DNA from: Parabacteroides sp.
GTDB lineage: Bacteria > Bacteroidota > Bacteroidia > Bacteroidales > Tannerellaceae
DNA length: 35,131 nucleotides
NCBI GenBank assembly: GCA_020026285.1
Contig: JAHHQS010000023.1
Coordinates: 1-35,131 of the forward strand
Reading direction: 5' to 3'
Part shown: piece by piece, positions 17,205 to 25,595 of the stretch
Layout: each line of letters opens with the position of its first letter
Position numbering within the stretch: position 1 is the stretch's first letter
The notes under the pieces: generated by a model
What the model was told of the DNA's origin: nothing
Database searches by the model: none
The model's input: only the letters and a program-made list of their open reading frames with translations
Program-made: the position numbers and the translations under genes

Positions 17205-17235
17205 TACTTGTTAGACTTATATGTCAACTATAGGT

Positions 17236-17268
17236 AAAGACCTCCTGGAAAAAAGGAGGTCTTTTTTT
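17236..17268 (+). terminator. Intrinsic terminator after tricorn-like gene
   Basis: An 11-bp stem, 17236-17246 with 17254-17264, around a 7-nt loop and followed by a run of T to 17268. Confidence 0.92.
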
Positions 17269-17276
17269 ATAATCTC

Positions 17277-17383
17277 ATATCCGTAAAAATATCATTATGA
17301 AATGAACGAATATTCGATGTTTGTCATATTTATTTTGAAAAGCTATTTTAGTTTATATCTAAAAATATTAATTTTACGGATAT
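17277..17383. repeat. Perfect 12-bp inverted repeat upstream of GH43 gene
   Basis: ATATCCGTAAAA at 17277-17288 and its exact reverse complement at 17372-17383, 83 nt apart, lie in the intergenic region before the GH43 gene. The distance is too long for a simple terminator. A pair of binding sites is the simplest reading. Ten bases of the motif recur at 782-791. Confidence 0.6.
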
Positions 17384-17482
17384 TTGTTTGATGTTTAGTA
17401 GACGATATCAAAAGATAAATAGAACGGTTATTTTTACTTATATATCTAATTGATAACCTTGAATGAAATAAAATAAAAACAG

Positions 17483-18838
17483 ATGAAAAGTTTTTTATCC
17501 ATATGTTTGCTATGTGCTATGGCGACTGATCTCATGGCACATGAAGAATTGCCCGATTCCCTGTCGGGGAATCCAATTGTTCCTAATGTCGGTTTGACTG
17601 ATGGCCATTTCCGGGTATATAATAACAGAATCTATAATTATGCTACACATGATTACTCGGCAACCAGCGGTAAATTCATGATGAAAGAGTGGTGGGTCTG
17701 GTCTACCGATGATTTGGTTTCATGGACTTTTGAAAGTGAACTGGATCCGTCTATCTTTGGTTTTCCACCTGATTATAAGAATTGTTGGGCAACAGACTCT
17801 CAATATCGAAATGGAAAATATTATTGGTATGTATGTAATCCGGATAACACGTATGTGGTTTGTTCTGAATCACCAGTCGGACCTTGGAAATCGCCGTTAG
17901 GAGAAAAAAAGTTAATGGAAGGTCGTGATCCTAGTGTCTTTGTTGATGATGATGGCAAAGCTTATTTGATAACAGGAGTCTGGAACTATCACATGGCTGA
18001 ATTGAATGAGGATATGATTTCCTTGAAGGAAACTCCACGTTCTATCAAGATTATTAATCCACGTGGCCCGTATAATCAGGATGGTAGAAATGAAAAAAAT
18101 CCAACTGACGATAAACCTTACCTTCATAAACACAACGGAAAATATTACTTGTCATGGGGGTGTTATTATGCCATGTCTGATCATGTATACGGTCCTTATA
18201 CTTATAAAGGATGTCTTGTGGTTTCAGATCGAACTGATCCTGAATTCAGACAGGAAGCTCATGGCTTGACTCAAGATCGCCATGCTTCTTTCTTTGAGTG
18301 GAATAATCAGACCTATTTTACTTGTAATGATTTGAGCAGTTATGGAGCGAATATGTTCTGGCGTAATACTATTATAGGATATGTCCATTATCGAGATAAT
18401 GGGGAAATTGATCCTGTTTATTTGAAACGGATAGGAGTCGGACAATATGATGCTTCTGAAAGAATCGAAGCTGAAAATTTCTATGCTTCATCTGAAGGAA
18501 TTAAGAAGGAGAATAATGAAGGTGGATTTGAAATGCAGATGGTTGCAGGAAAAGGTGAACTTTGTTTTCAGTATGTAAGAAACTTGAAGGCAAATTCAAC
18601 AGTTTCTATACATATTGCCACACCTAAGGATTTAAAGCAGGGTAGTGTGGAAATTTGGAGTTATGAAAAAGGAAAGGATGCTGAGCTTATAGGAAAATCT
18701 GAATTGACTGCTTCTGATAACAAGTATGCTGATGTTCGTTTTAGTTTAAAGAATAAGGAAGGAAAGCAGAATCTGCGTTTCTTCTTTAAAGGAGAAAGTA
18801 GAAATCGAATACGTGTTGATTACATTCATTTCAATTAA
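17483..18838 (+). CDS. GH43-family glycosidase with CBM6-like C-terminal module
   Basis: A 451-aa exported protein with a signal peptide (cleavage near residue 19) and no lipobox. The five-bladed GH43 propeller spans about 30-322: D40 in GLTDGHF as the likely base, D149 in GRDPSVFVDDDG as the pKa-tuning Asp, and DDKPYLHKHNGKYYLSWG at 209-226, where most GH43 enzymes have a catalytic Glu in an E-A/G-P context and this one has D210. From about 327 (RIEAENFYAS) a CBM6-like beta-sandwich follows. GH43 enzymes remove arabinose, xylose or galactose from plant or other polysaccharides; the substrate here is open. No SusC/SusD pair is nearby. Confidence 0.85.
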   Translation: MKSFLSICLLCAMATDLMAHEELPDSLSGNPIVPNVGLTDGHFRVYNNRIYNYATHDYSATSGKFMMKEWWVWSTDDLVSWTFESELDPSIFGFPPDYKNCWATDSQYRNGKYYWYVCNPDNTYVVCSESPVGPWKSPLGEKKLMEGRDPSVFVDDDGKAYLITGVWNYHMAELNEDMISLKETPRSIKIINPRGPYNQDGRNEKNPTDDKPYLHKHNGKYYLSWGCYYAMSDHVYGPYTYKGCLVVSDRTDPEFRQEAHGLTQDRHASFFEWNNQTYFTCNDLSSYGANMFWRNTIIGYVHYRDNGEIDPVYLKRIGVGQYDASERIEAENFYASSEGIKKENNEGGFEMQMVAGKGELCFQYVRNLKANSTVSIHIATPKDLKQGSVEIWSYEKGKDAELIGKSELTASDNKYADVRFSLKNKEGKQNLRFFFKGESRNRIRVDYIHFN

Positions 18839-18882
18839 AAAAGAAGGGAAATCCTATATAGATCAGGATTTCCCTTCTTTTT
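18838..18882. terminator. Bidirectional terminator between GH43 and CoA-disulfide reductase genes
   Basis: An 18-bp perfect stem (18838-18855 with 18865-18882), beginning at the last base of the GH43 stop codon. A-rich and T-rich stem ends give a U-run in both directions, serving both convergent genes. Confidence 0.93.
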
Positions 18883-18898
18883 ATAATATATTGTCTGA

Positions 18899-21364
18899 TC
18901 AGATAAACAGATTCAGATTAGCTTCTTCTGTTCTTTCCAGATAAGTGGCAACTCCGCCAAGAGTCACATTGTCGAGTAGCTCTTCTTTCTTGACACCCAT
19001 CACATCCATACTCATGGTACAGGCAATCATTTCCACACCATTTTCTATGGCCTGCTGCATCAGACTTTCCAGACTATCAATTCGTTTCTGCTCCATGATA
19101 TTTCGCATCATCTTACTGCCCATTCCTCCCATATTCATTTTCGAAAGTTTTAGTTTCCGACTGTTTGAAGGAAGCATCCAACTGAACATTTTACCCATAA
19201 AGTCTTTCTGAACCGAAGGTTTTTCTCTTTTTTTGATGATGTTCAGACCCCAGAAAGTGAAGAACATGGTTACATTCTTTCCGGTAGAGGCTGCTCCGTT
19301 GGCAATAACAAAACTGGCAAGAGCTTTGTCTAAATCATCGCTGAAGACAACCATTGTTTTATTGTCATTTTCTCGTCCTGAGGCTATCTTGCAGGCTGGT
19401 GCCGCTTTTTGTACCGTTGCAGCAACAACTCCTTGTTTGTTTTCCAGATTCAATAATTGCGCTCCTGTCATCTTGCACCACGAAGCAACGTCTTTTCCGA
19501 ATGCCTGGTCAGTCGCTTTGATTGTCATGATTTCTCCTTCCTGAAGATCGGCATAATTCTTTTTCAGTTTCATGATAGGACCAGGACACATCAGTCCACA
19601 GGCATCGATTACCAGTTTCGGATCTTGCTTCACGGCTTCCTGTTTTACAGACTGGTTGTTGTTTGTCGTTTCTTTCTTGTCTGTTGGATCTGCATGAAGA
19701 GGAATATTGCTGACAGGAGAGGTTGCCTCTTTCCACGTCTTGTATCCACCGGACAAATTGTGAACATTTTTAAATCCGTTCTGAACCAGTATTCTGTAAG
19801 CCAGATAACCACGAAGACCGACAGCACAAGTCACAACGATTGGCTGATCTTTTGGAATCTCGTTCAGATGTTCACGTATACTGTCGAGTGGAATGTTGAT
19901 AAATCCCGGAATAGAACCCAGATTGAATTCATCAGGAGTACGGACATCTATCTTGAATACGGCATCTCCTAAATCGGCTATATCTCTCCAGGTGATAATT
20001 TTAACACGACCTTTCAGGATATTCTCCGCAACAAAACCGGCAATATTTACAGGATCTTTGGCTGATGCATAAGGTGGAGCATAAGCATGTTCCAATTCCA
20101 TCAGATCGTAAATAGTGCCTTCGTGTTGAATGACTTGGGCAAGCATTTCTATGCGCTTGTCAACTCCGTCGAAACCTACGACCTGAGCTCCAAGTAATGT
20201 ACCCTTGTCCGGAGAGAAGATGATTTTAATGGTCAGAGGCAAAGCACCTGGATAATATCCTGCGTGTGAACTTCCGTGAGTGAATGAGGATATATAAGGA
20301 ATACCTTCACGCTTCAGCAGTTTGGCATTGGCTCCGGCTACAGCAACTGTCAGATCAAATATCTTGGCGATGGATGTTCCCATAGCACCGTGGTATACAT
20401 CGGAATTACCAAACACCATGTTGTTGGCAACTATTCTTCCCTGTTTGTTTGCTGGACCAGCAAGAGGAATCATAACCGGTTTTTTAGTAACCAGATGTCG
20501 GATCTCGGCAGCATCACCTAAAGCATAAATATCCGGATCTGAAGTCTGTAGATATTCATTCACTTTGATGCCGCCACGTTCGCCAAGAGTTAGTCCGGCT
20601 TCACGTGCAAGTTTGTTTTCCGGACGGATACCGATACTCAGAATCACCATATCGGTATGGACGGACTTTCCGCTGTTCAGATGGATGGAAAGACTTTTAT
20701 CTGGAAGTTCCTCGAATCTTTTGACACCATCGCCTAATAATAATTCAACCCCTTTGCTTGTCAGATGATGATGGACAACAGATGCCAATGAAAAGTCGAG
20801 TGGCCCCATTACCTGATCAGCCATTTCAATGACGGAAACTTTTACCCCGGCTTCATGAAGATTTTCGGCCATTTCCAGACCGATAAAACCTCCGCCTACC
20901 ACAACTGCGTGTTTTGGCTTCTGTTGTTGGATGAATCCTTTTATCATATCCGTGTCGGGTACGTTACGCAAGGTGAAAATCTTTGGATTATCAATTCCTT
21001 CGATGCGTGGACGCAAAGGTTCTGCACCTGGAGAAAGAACTAGTTTGTCGTATTTTTCTGTATATATTTCACCTGTTTTCAGATTTTTTATTTCTACTGA
21101 TTTTTCTTCCGGGGAAACTTTTGTCACTTCCTGAAGATTACGAATATCGATATTGAAACGATTAACGAATCCTGTCACTGTTTGTACAAACAATTTGTCT
21201 CGTTCGGCAATTGTTCCTCCAATATGATATGGCAGACCGCAATTGGCATAAGAAACGTATTCGCCTCTTTCAAATAGGATGATTTGAGCTTTTTCATCGA
21301 TTCTTCTCAGACGAGCAGCTACCGTTGCTCCACCGGCTACGCCTCCAACAATTAAATATTTCAT
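18899..21364 (-). CDS. CoA-disulfide reductase-rhodanese-TusA-DsrE fusion protein
   Basis: An 821-aa cytoplasmic sulfur-metabolism enzyme made of four modules. Residues 1-445 are an FAD/NAD(P)H pyridine nucleotide-disulfide oxidoreductase of the CoA-disulfide/polysulfide reductase type: the N-terminal GGVAGG FAD loop and the redox Cys C42 in SYANCGLPY. Residues 455-550 are a rhodanese domain with C513 (VVTCAVGLRG). Residues 580-655 are a TusA/SirA domain with C593 (CGLMCPGP). The C-terminal 160 residues are a DsrE-like domain with C782 (ACTMSMDVMGV). All four predicted reactive cysteines are present. The likely role is handing persulfide sulfur between modules, with reduction of polysulfide or CoA persulfide by NAD(P)H. 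It is monocistronic with its own promoter element. Confidence 0.92.
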   Translation of the reverse strand: MKYLIVGGVAGGATVAARLRRIDEKAQIILFERGEYVSYANCGLPYHIGGTIAERDKLFVQTVTGFVNRFNIDIRNLQEVTKVSPEEKSVEIKNLKTGEIYTEKYDKLVLSPGAEPLRPRIEGIDNPKIFTLRNVPDTDMIKGFIQQQKPKHAVVVGGGFIGLEMAENLHEAGVKVSVIEMADQVMGPLDFSLASVVHHHLTSKGVELLLGDGVKRFEELPDKSLSIHLNSGKSVHTDMVILSIGIRPENKLAREAGLTLGERGGIKVNEYLQTSDPDIYALGDAAEIRHLVTKKPVMIPLAGPANKQGRIVANNMVFGNSDVYHGAMGTSIAKIFDLTVAVAGANAKLLKREGIPYISSFTHGSSHAGYYPGALPLTIKIIFSPDKGTLLGAQVVGFDGVDKRIEMLAQVIQHEGTIYDLMELEHAYAPPYASAKDPVNIAGFVAENILKGRVKIITWRDIADLGDAVFKIDVRTPDEFNLGSIPGFINIPLDSIREHLNEIPKDQPIVVTCAVGLRGYLAYRILVQNGFKNVHNLSGGYKTWKEATSPVSNIPLHADPTDKKETTNNNQSVKQEAVKQDPKLVIDACGLMCPGPIMKLKKNYADLQEGEIMTIKATDQAFGKDVASWCKMTGAQLLNLENKQGVVAATVQKAAPACKIASGRENDNKTMVVFSDDLDKALASFVIANGAASTGKNVTMFFTFWGLNIIKKREKPSVQKDFMGKMFSWMLPSNSRKLKLSKMNMGGMGSKMMRNIMEQKRIDSLESLMQQAIENGVEMIACTMSMDVMGVKKEELLDNVTLGGVATYLERTEEANLNLFI

Positions 21365-21426
21365 TCGTATAAATGTATGATATTAATAAAATAGAACTCG
21401 ATCTCAATAAGTTATTTATATTGCGG

Positions 21427-21434
21427 CAAAAATA
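21427..21434 (-). promoter_or_regulatory. Promoter -7 element of sulfur-transfer fusion gene
   Basis: Minus-strand TATTTTTG matches TAnnTTTG. The expected leader is about 56 nt to ATG 21364. Confidence 0.55.
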
Positions 21435-21652
21435 AATGAATTAATTTGTTTGGGCAATATGTTATATAATATGTTGTTTTACAGCCGCTAGCTTTAGATT
21501 GATATAAACTTGTTGTCATTGCTGACGATCGATTGATCATTGTATCAGACGTAACCTTTAAGAATATGATGAATATATCCTCGAAAATTGTTAAACGATA
21601 CTAAATTGTAACTAAATAATCTTTAGAACAGTGTTGTGAAACATAAATTATC

Positions 21653-21732
21653 TATATTTGTATTGTGTTTTTCATGGTATTTAGATTTAAGGTTAACAAT
21701 TGAGATTGGGTTGTCGTGAGACAGCCTTTTTT
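21653..21732 (+). ncRNA. Candidate small RNA or leader transcript
   Basis: A TATATTTG element (21653-21660) is followed about 48 nt later by a terminator hairpin: GGTTGTC (21709-21715), GTGA loop, GACAGCC (21720-21726), then six T. The transcript would run from about 21667 to 21732. A 9-codon frame (21674-21703) sits just before the hairpin. This could be an independent small RNA or an attenuated leader of xylR; I cannot tell which. Confidence 0.4.
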
Positions 21733-22097
21733 CGTTTTTAGAGGTTTGTGATTTTTTTATTAGGATCTATGAAAAAGGAGAAAAGCAGGGATATAATACA
21801 TTTTTCAAAATATGAAAAGTGACGAGTTTGCTTTTTTTACTGCGATTTGTTAAACATACACTTTGAATGCTTGTATTAATTGAAAAAATCGTCAGATTTG
21901 TATAATCTCTGAAAGAGAGAAAAAGCCCTTTTTTGACAAATTGTTATTGAATGTATGAGTCTGAGTGTGAATTTTCTTTAAGACGTTTTGCATAACGTAA
22001 TAAAAGAAAATAGTACAGAAAAAAGTTTTATAAAAACCAGCCTTTATTTTCTGATTAAAAATTTGACAATAAGTAGCATTTATTGATTAAGAAAAAC

Positions 22098-22105
22098 TAT
22101 CTTTG
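22098..22105 (+). promoter_or_regulatory. Promoter -7 element of xylR-xylB
   Basis: TATCTTTG matches the consensus and lies 16 nt before ATG 22122, so the leader would be about 10 nt. Confidence 0.65.
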
Positions 22106-22121
22106 CAAAAAATGAAACATC

Positions 22122-22862
22122 ATGGAGGAACAGAATAATAATTCATCAGTGCCTTTTTGTCCATATTTATCTGTGGACTGTGTCCTATTAGGTATTAATG
22201 ATGATAAACTTTGTGTTTTATTAGTCGAGAGAGAAAAGCTTGACAAACAGAAAGCTTATAAATTGCCGGGAAGTCTGATTTATGAAACAGAAGAACTGGA
22301 TGATGCCGCATTACGAGTAATGAGAAAAGCTATGGGAGGAAACTCAGATGTTCCTTTTATTCAATTCCGTACGTATGGATCTATGAAAAGAACAGCTAAC
22401 ATTGAAGATGTCAAATGGCTGGAGCATGAATCTCATACAAAGGTTTCACGAATTGTTACGGTTGTCTATCTGGCATTGAGTAAGAATGGTAAACCTGCTG
22501 CCCATACTCGCAAACAACAGGGATTGGCTTGGGTTCCGGTTACAGAACTTCCTGATTTGCCATTCGACCATAAAACAATTATTGATGAGGCTGTAAAGGA
22601 AATACGTGATTGGGTGGAAAAGGATCCCGCTATTCTTTTTGATTATCTTCCAGTTCGTTTTACGGCTTATCAGTTGCGTAGAACACATGAAATAATATAC
22701 GATAAGAAGCTGGATGTTCGTAATTTCCAAAAAAAGATGAATCTATTGGGTTACGTAATTCCGACCGATGAAATCGAAGTTGGTGTGGCTCATAGAGCAG
22801 CTCGCTATTATCGATTTGATAAAGTAAAATACAAACAGATGCGTTCTAGTTTGAATAAGTAA
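22122..22862 (+). CDS. xylR: Nudix-like transcriptional regulator, XylR/NrtR family
   Basis: A 246-aa regulator with an N-terminal Nudix fold (about 10-150) and a C-terminal winged-helix domain (FTAYQLRRTHEIIYDKKLDVRNFQKKM and the RAARYYRF wing). The Nudix box is broken: where catalytic enzymes have R-E-U-x-E-E the chain reads R65-V-M-R-K-A, so hydrolase activity is unlikely and the domain probably senses a ligand. Such NrtR-like proteins control arabinose and xylose genes in Bacteroides. Placement 19 nt upstream of a xylulokinase gene makes xylose the likely signal. The name xylR is inferred from this context. Confidence 0.82.
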   Translation: MEEQNNNSSVPFCPYLSVDCVLLGINDDKLCVLLVEREKLDKQKAYKLPGSLIYETEELDDAALRVMRKAMGGNSDVPFIQFRTYGSMKRTANIEDVKWLEHESHTKVSRIVTVVYLALSKNGKPAAHTRKQQGLAWVPVTELPDLPFDHKTIIDEAVKEIRDWVEKDPAILFDYLPVRFTAYQLRRTHEIIYDKKLDVRNFQKKMNLLGYVIPTDEIEVGVAHRAARYYRFDKVKYKQMRSSLNK

Positions 22863-22881
22863 AAAGGGGGTATTAATAATT

Positions 22882-24369
22882 ATGTATTTGTTAGGTTGTG
22901 ATATAGGCTGTTCGTCTGTAAAGGCTTCAATTGTTGATTCAGAAACAGGTCTTCCCGTAGGATCTGATTTCTTCCCGAAAGAAGAGGCTCCGATTATGGC
23001 TCCAAGGGCCGGATGGGCTGAACAGAATCCGGATGACTGGTGGTTGTATGTTAAAAAAGCCATTCAAGGAGCGTTGGCCAAATCTGGTATTAAGGGTGAG
23101 GATGTCAAGGCTATTGGAATATCTTATCAAATGCATGGAGTCGTTATTGTTGATAAGAATCAGGTTGTATTACGCCCTTCCATAATCTGGTGCGACAGTC
23201 GTGCCGTTGTTTATGGTGATCGTGCATTTCATGCCATAGGAGAGGAGCGTTGTCTGGAACATTTGTTGAATTCTCCGGGTAATTTTACCGCTTCCAAGCT
23301 GGCATGGATTAAGGAATATGAGCCTCATTTATATCAGTCTATTTATAAGGTAATGTTGCCTGGTGATTTTATAGCCATGCGTATGACTGGTGAAATTCAG
23401 ACAACAGTTCCCGGTTTGTCGGAAGGAATTATTTGGGACTTTCAGAATAATTGTATCTCGGAAGATATTATTAATTACTTTGGTTTCTCGAAAGATTTGA
23501 TTCCGGATATAGTTCCGACATTCGGTCATCAGGGTGAATTATTAGGAAATGTAGCGAGTGAGCTGGGTTTGAAAAAAGGAACACCTGTTACATACCGTTT
23601 AAGTGATCAGGCAAACAATGCACTGTCATTGAATGTGCTTCGTCCTGGTGAGGTAGCGGCTACGGCTCGTACTTCGGGTGTTATTTATGGAGTGAACGGA
23701 AAGTTGAATTATGATGTCCGTTCGCGTGTAAATACTTTTGCACACGTGAATCATACGGCAGAAAAGCCTCGATTGGGAGTCCTTCTGTGTATAAATGGGG
23801 TAGGTATCTTGAATTCATGGGTAAAGAAGATTGTAGCTCATGAAGGTATTACTTATGATCAGTTGAATGATCTGGCTGCAAGTGTTCCAATCGGTTCGGA
23901 AGGTTTGTCTATACTTCCTTTCGGTAATGGTGCTGAACGAATGCTTGAGAACAAACAAGTGGATTGCTCTATCTTCGGATTGAATTTTAATATACATCGT
24001 GCCGCCCATATTGCACGTGCTTCGCAGGAAGGTATTGTATTTGCCTTGAAGTATGGTATGGATATCATGAGTGAGATGGGAATTGATATTGAAGTGATTC
24101 GTGCATCCTATTCAAGTATGTTCCAAAGTCCTATCTTGCGCGAAGCTTTGGCGGGTGTTACCGGAACTTACATTGAAATGTATGATACCAACGGAGCTAT
24201 TGGAGCAGCCAAGGGAGCTGGCATTGGCGCCGGTATTTACGATTCGTTCGAAGAGGCCTTCTCTTCGTTGAAACAGATAGAGGTGGTAGAACCTGATGGT
24301 TTAAAGGCCGATCGTTATTGCGGTGCTTACGATATCTGGAAAGAACGATTGGAAAAAGTTATCCGTTAA
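22882..24369 (+). CDS. xylB: Xylulokinase (FGGY family)
   Basis: A 495-aa cytoplasmic carbohydrate kinase of the FGGY family that phosphorylates D-xylulose to xylulose 5-phosphate. Residues 1-245 form the first actin-like domain, with GCDIGCSSVKASIVD as the N-terminal phosphate loop and YQMHG, the motif typical of xylulokinases. The proposed catalytic base is D242 in SDQANNALS. The C-terminal domain contains GAAKGAGIGAG. The length matches the family. It follows xylR by 19 nt and precedes a thioredoxin lipoprotein gene by 26 nt. The isomerase (xylA) and a xylose transporter, often adjacent in Bacteroides, are absent here. Confidence 0.9.
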   Translation: MYLLGCDIGCSSVKASIVDSETGLPVGSDFFPKEEAPIMAPRAGWAEQNPDDWWLYVKKAIQGALAKSGIKGEDVKAIGISYQMHGVVIVDKNQVVLRPSIIWCDSRAVVYGDRAFHAIGEERCLEHLLNSPGNFTASKLAWIKEYEPHLYQSIYKVMLPGDFIAMRMTGEIQTTVPGLSEGIIWDFQNNCISEDIINYFGFSKDLIPDIVPTFGHQGELLGNVASELGLKKGTPVTYRLSDQANNALSLNVLRPGEVAATARTSGVIYGVNGKLNYDVRSRVNTFAHVNHTAEKPRLGVLLCINGVGILNSWVKKIVAHEGITYDQLNDLAASVPIGSEGLSILPFGNGAERMLENKQVDCSIFGLNFNIHRAAHIARASQEGIVFALKYGMDIMSEMGIDIEVIRASYSSMFQSPILREALAGVTGTYIEMYDTNGAIGAAKGAGIGAGIYDSFEEAFSSLKQIEVVEPDGLKADRYCGAYDIWKERLEKVIR

Positions 24370-24395
24370 ACTGATAAATTTAGATAAAATAAGCA

Positions 24396-25493
24396 ATGAA
24401 AAAGTTAATGATTGTGGCAGCTTCGGCTTTGATGCTGGCTGCTTGTAGTGAGAAACCTGGTTATCAGATAACAGGTGTCATCAATAATAATCCTACATTG
24501 GAAGGTAAGACCGTTTATATCATGCCTTATGGTGCGCCAGATGAAGCTCCTATAGATAGTGCTGTAGTTACTAAAGGTACTTTTAAGCTGGAAGGTGTTC
24601 AGAATGAACCTGATTTGTGTTTGTTGAGATTTTCTGATAAAGATGCGGAACGCCCATACTACTCGGCTGTTTTTGTTTTGTCGAATGGCAAGATGAAAGC
24701 TACTTTGGATAAGGTTTCTGTTGTTACAGGTACTCCTATGAATGATGCTTATGCTTCATTAGGTCAGGAAATAGATAAGTCTCAGCTTGAGTTGAAGGAG
24801 TTACTTGCCGGTTATAGAGCTGCGGATGAAGCAAAAAAGAAAGAAATTGAAACGAAATATGATGCTCTTACTGGTAAGATGGTTGAAAAAGTAAAAGCTT
24901 TTGTTTCTGCTAATACTGATAACATGCTTGCTGCTCCTTTATTTATGCGGTTCCAGTATGATATGTCTGAAGAGTTTCAGAATGAAATTTTAGCCAAGGC
25001 AAGTGCAGAGTTCAAATCTGTTTATGGTATTGATAAAATGATCAAACATCTGGAAGTATTGAAAAAGGTGGCTGTTGGTCAGAAGTTTACTGATTTCGCT
25101 ATGAAAGATATCAAGGGCAAGGATGCTAAATTGTCAGATGTAGTTGGTAAAGGCAAACCTGTCTTGATTGATTTCTGGGCAAGCTGGTGTGGACCTTGTC
25201 GCAAAGAAATGCCAAACTTGGTTGCTTTGTATCAGAAATATCACAGCAAAGGTTTTGATATCATAGGTGTTTCATTGGATAGCAAACAGGAAGCATGGGA
25301 AAAAGGTGTAAAAGATTTGAAAATCAGCTGGACTCAGATTTCTGATTTGAAAGGATGGAAGAGTGACGGTGCAGCTTTGTATGGTGTAAACAGTATTCCT
25401 CATACTGTTCTTGTTGATAAAGATGGAATAATCGTTGCCAAGAATATTCATGGTGAGGAATTGGAGAAGAAAGTAGCTGAATTATTGAAATAA
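24396..25493 (+). CDS. TlpA-like thioredoxin-family lipoprotein with DUF4369-like N-terminus
   Basis: A 365-aa lipoprotein (lipobox LAAC, C17) for the periplasmic face of an envelope membrane. Residues 25-120 form a beta-rich DUF4369-like domain (ITGVINNNPTLEGKTVYIM), followed by a helical region. A thioredoxin/AhpC-TSA domain starts near 225 with the redox motif WCGPC (C265, C268) in DFWASWCGPCRKEMP, and the cis-Pro loop is in NSIPHTVLVD. Such proteins are abundant in Bacteroidales and are thought to reduce or shuffle disulfides in exported proteins. It lies 26 nt after xylB, so read-through is likely, and it is closed by a terminator. Confidence 0.92.
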   Translation: MKKLMIVAASALMLAACSEKPGYQITGVINNNPTLEGKTVYIMPYGAPDEAPIDSAVVTKGTFKLEGVQNEPDLCLLRFSDKDAERPYYSAVFVLSNGKMKATLDKVSVVTGTPMNDAYASLGQEIDKSQLELKELLAGYRAADEAKKKEIETKYDALTGKMVEKVKAFVSANTDNMLAAPLFMRFQYDMSEEFQNEILAKASAEFKSVYGIDKMIKHLEVLKKVAVGQKFTDFAMKDIKGKDAKLSDVVGKGKPVLIDFWASWCGPCRKEMPNLVALYQKYHSKGFDIIGVSLDSKQEAWEKGVKDLKISWTQISDLKGWKSDGAALYGVNSIPHTVLVDKDGIIVAKNIHGEELEKKVAELLK

Positions 25494-25515
25494 TACTTAA
25501 TATAAAATATGAAAG

Positions 25516-25562
25516 AATCCTTTGATATATTTATTTTGTAAGTATATTAAAGGATTTTTTTA
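25516..25562 (+). terminator. Intrinsic terminator after TlpA-like gene
   Basis: A 14-bp stem with one G-U pair, 25516-25529 with 25543-25556, around a 13-nt loop and followed by a T-run. Confidence 0.85.
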
Positions 25563-25595
25563 TTGTCAATTTGTTAATTTTAAAATTTTTAATCT

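Larger units (their letters stand above)
21365..22121. other. 757-nt gene-free region before xylR
   Basis: The longest non-coding stretch in the window. It holds the leftward promoter near 21430, a rightward promoter plus terminator unit at 21653-21732, and the xylR -7 element at 22098. Between 21740 and 22090 I see only AT-rich DNA with very short open frames (for example 17 codons from 21769) and no strong hairpin. The length suggests regulatory sites or small RNAs. Confidence 0.6.

Noticed and set aside
19457..19972. 171-codon rightward open frame opposite the sulfur-transfer fusion gene
   Set aside because: The leftward frame has four recognisable domains across this stretch; the opposite frame shows no motif and has no promoter.
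21740..22090. Possible riboswitch or small genes in the long region before xylR
   Set aside because: I found only short frames of fewer than 20 codons and weak hairpins, and no known riboswitch core.
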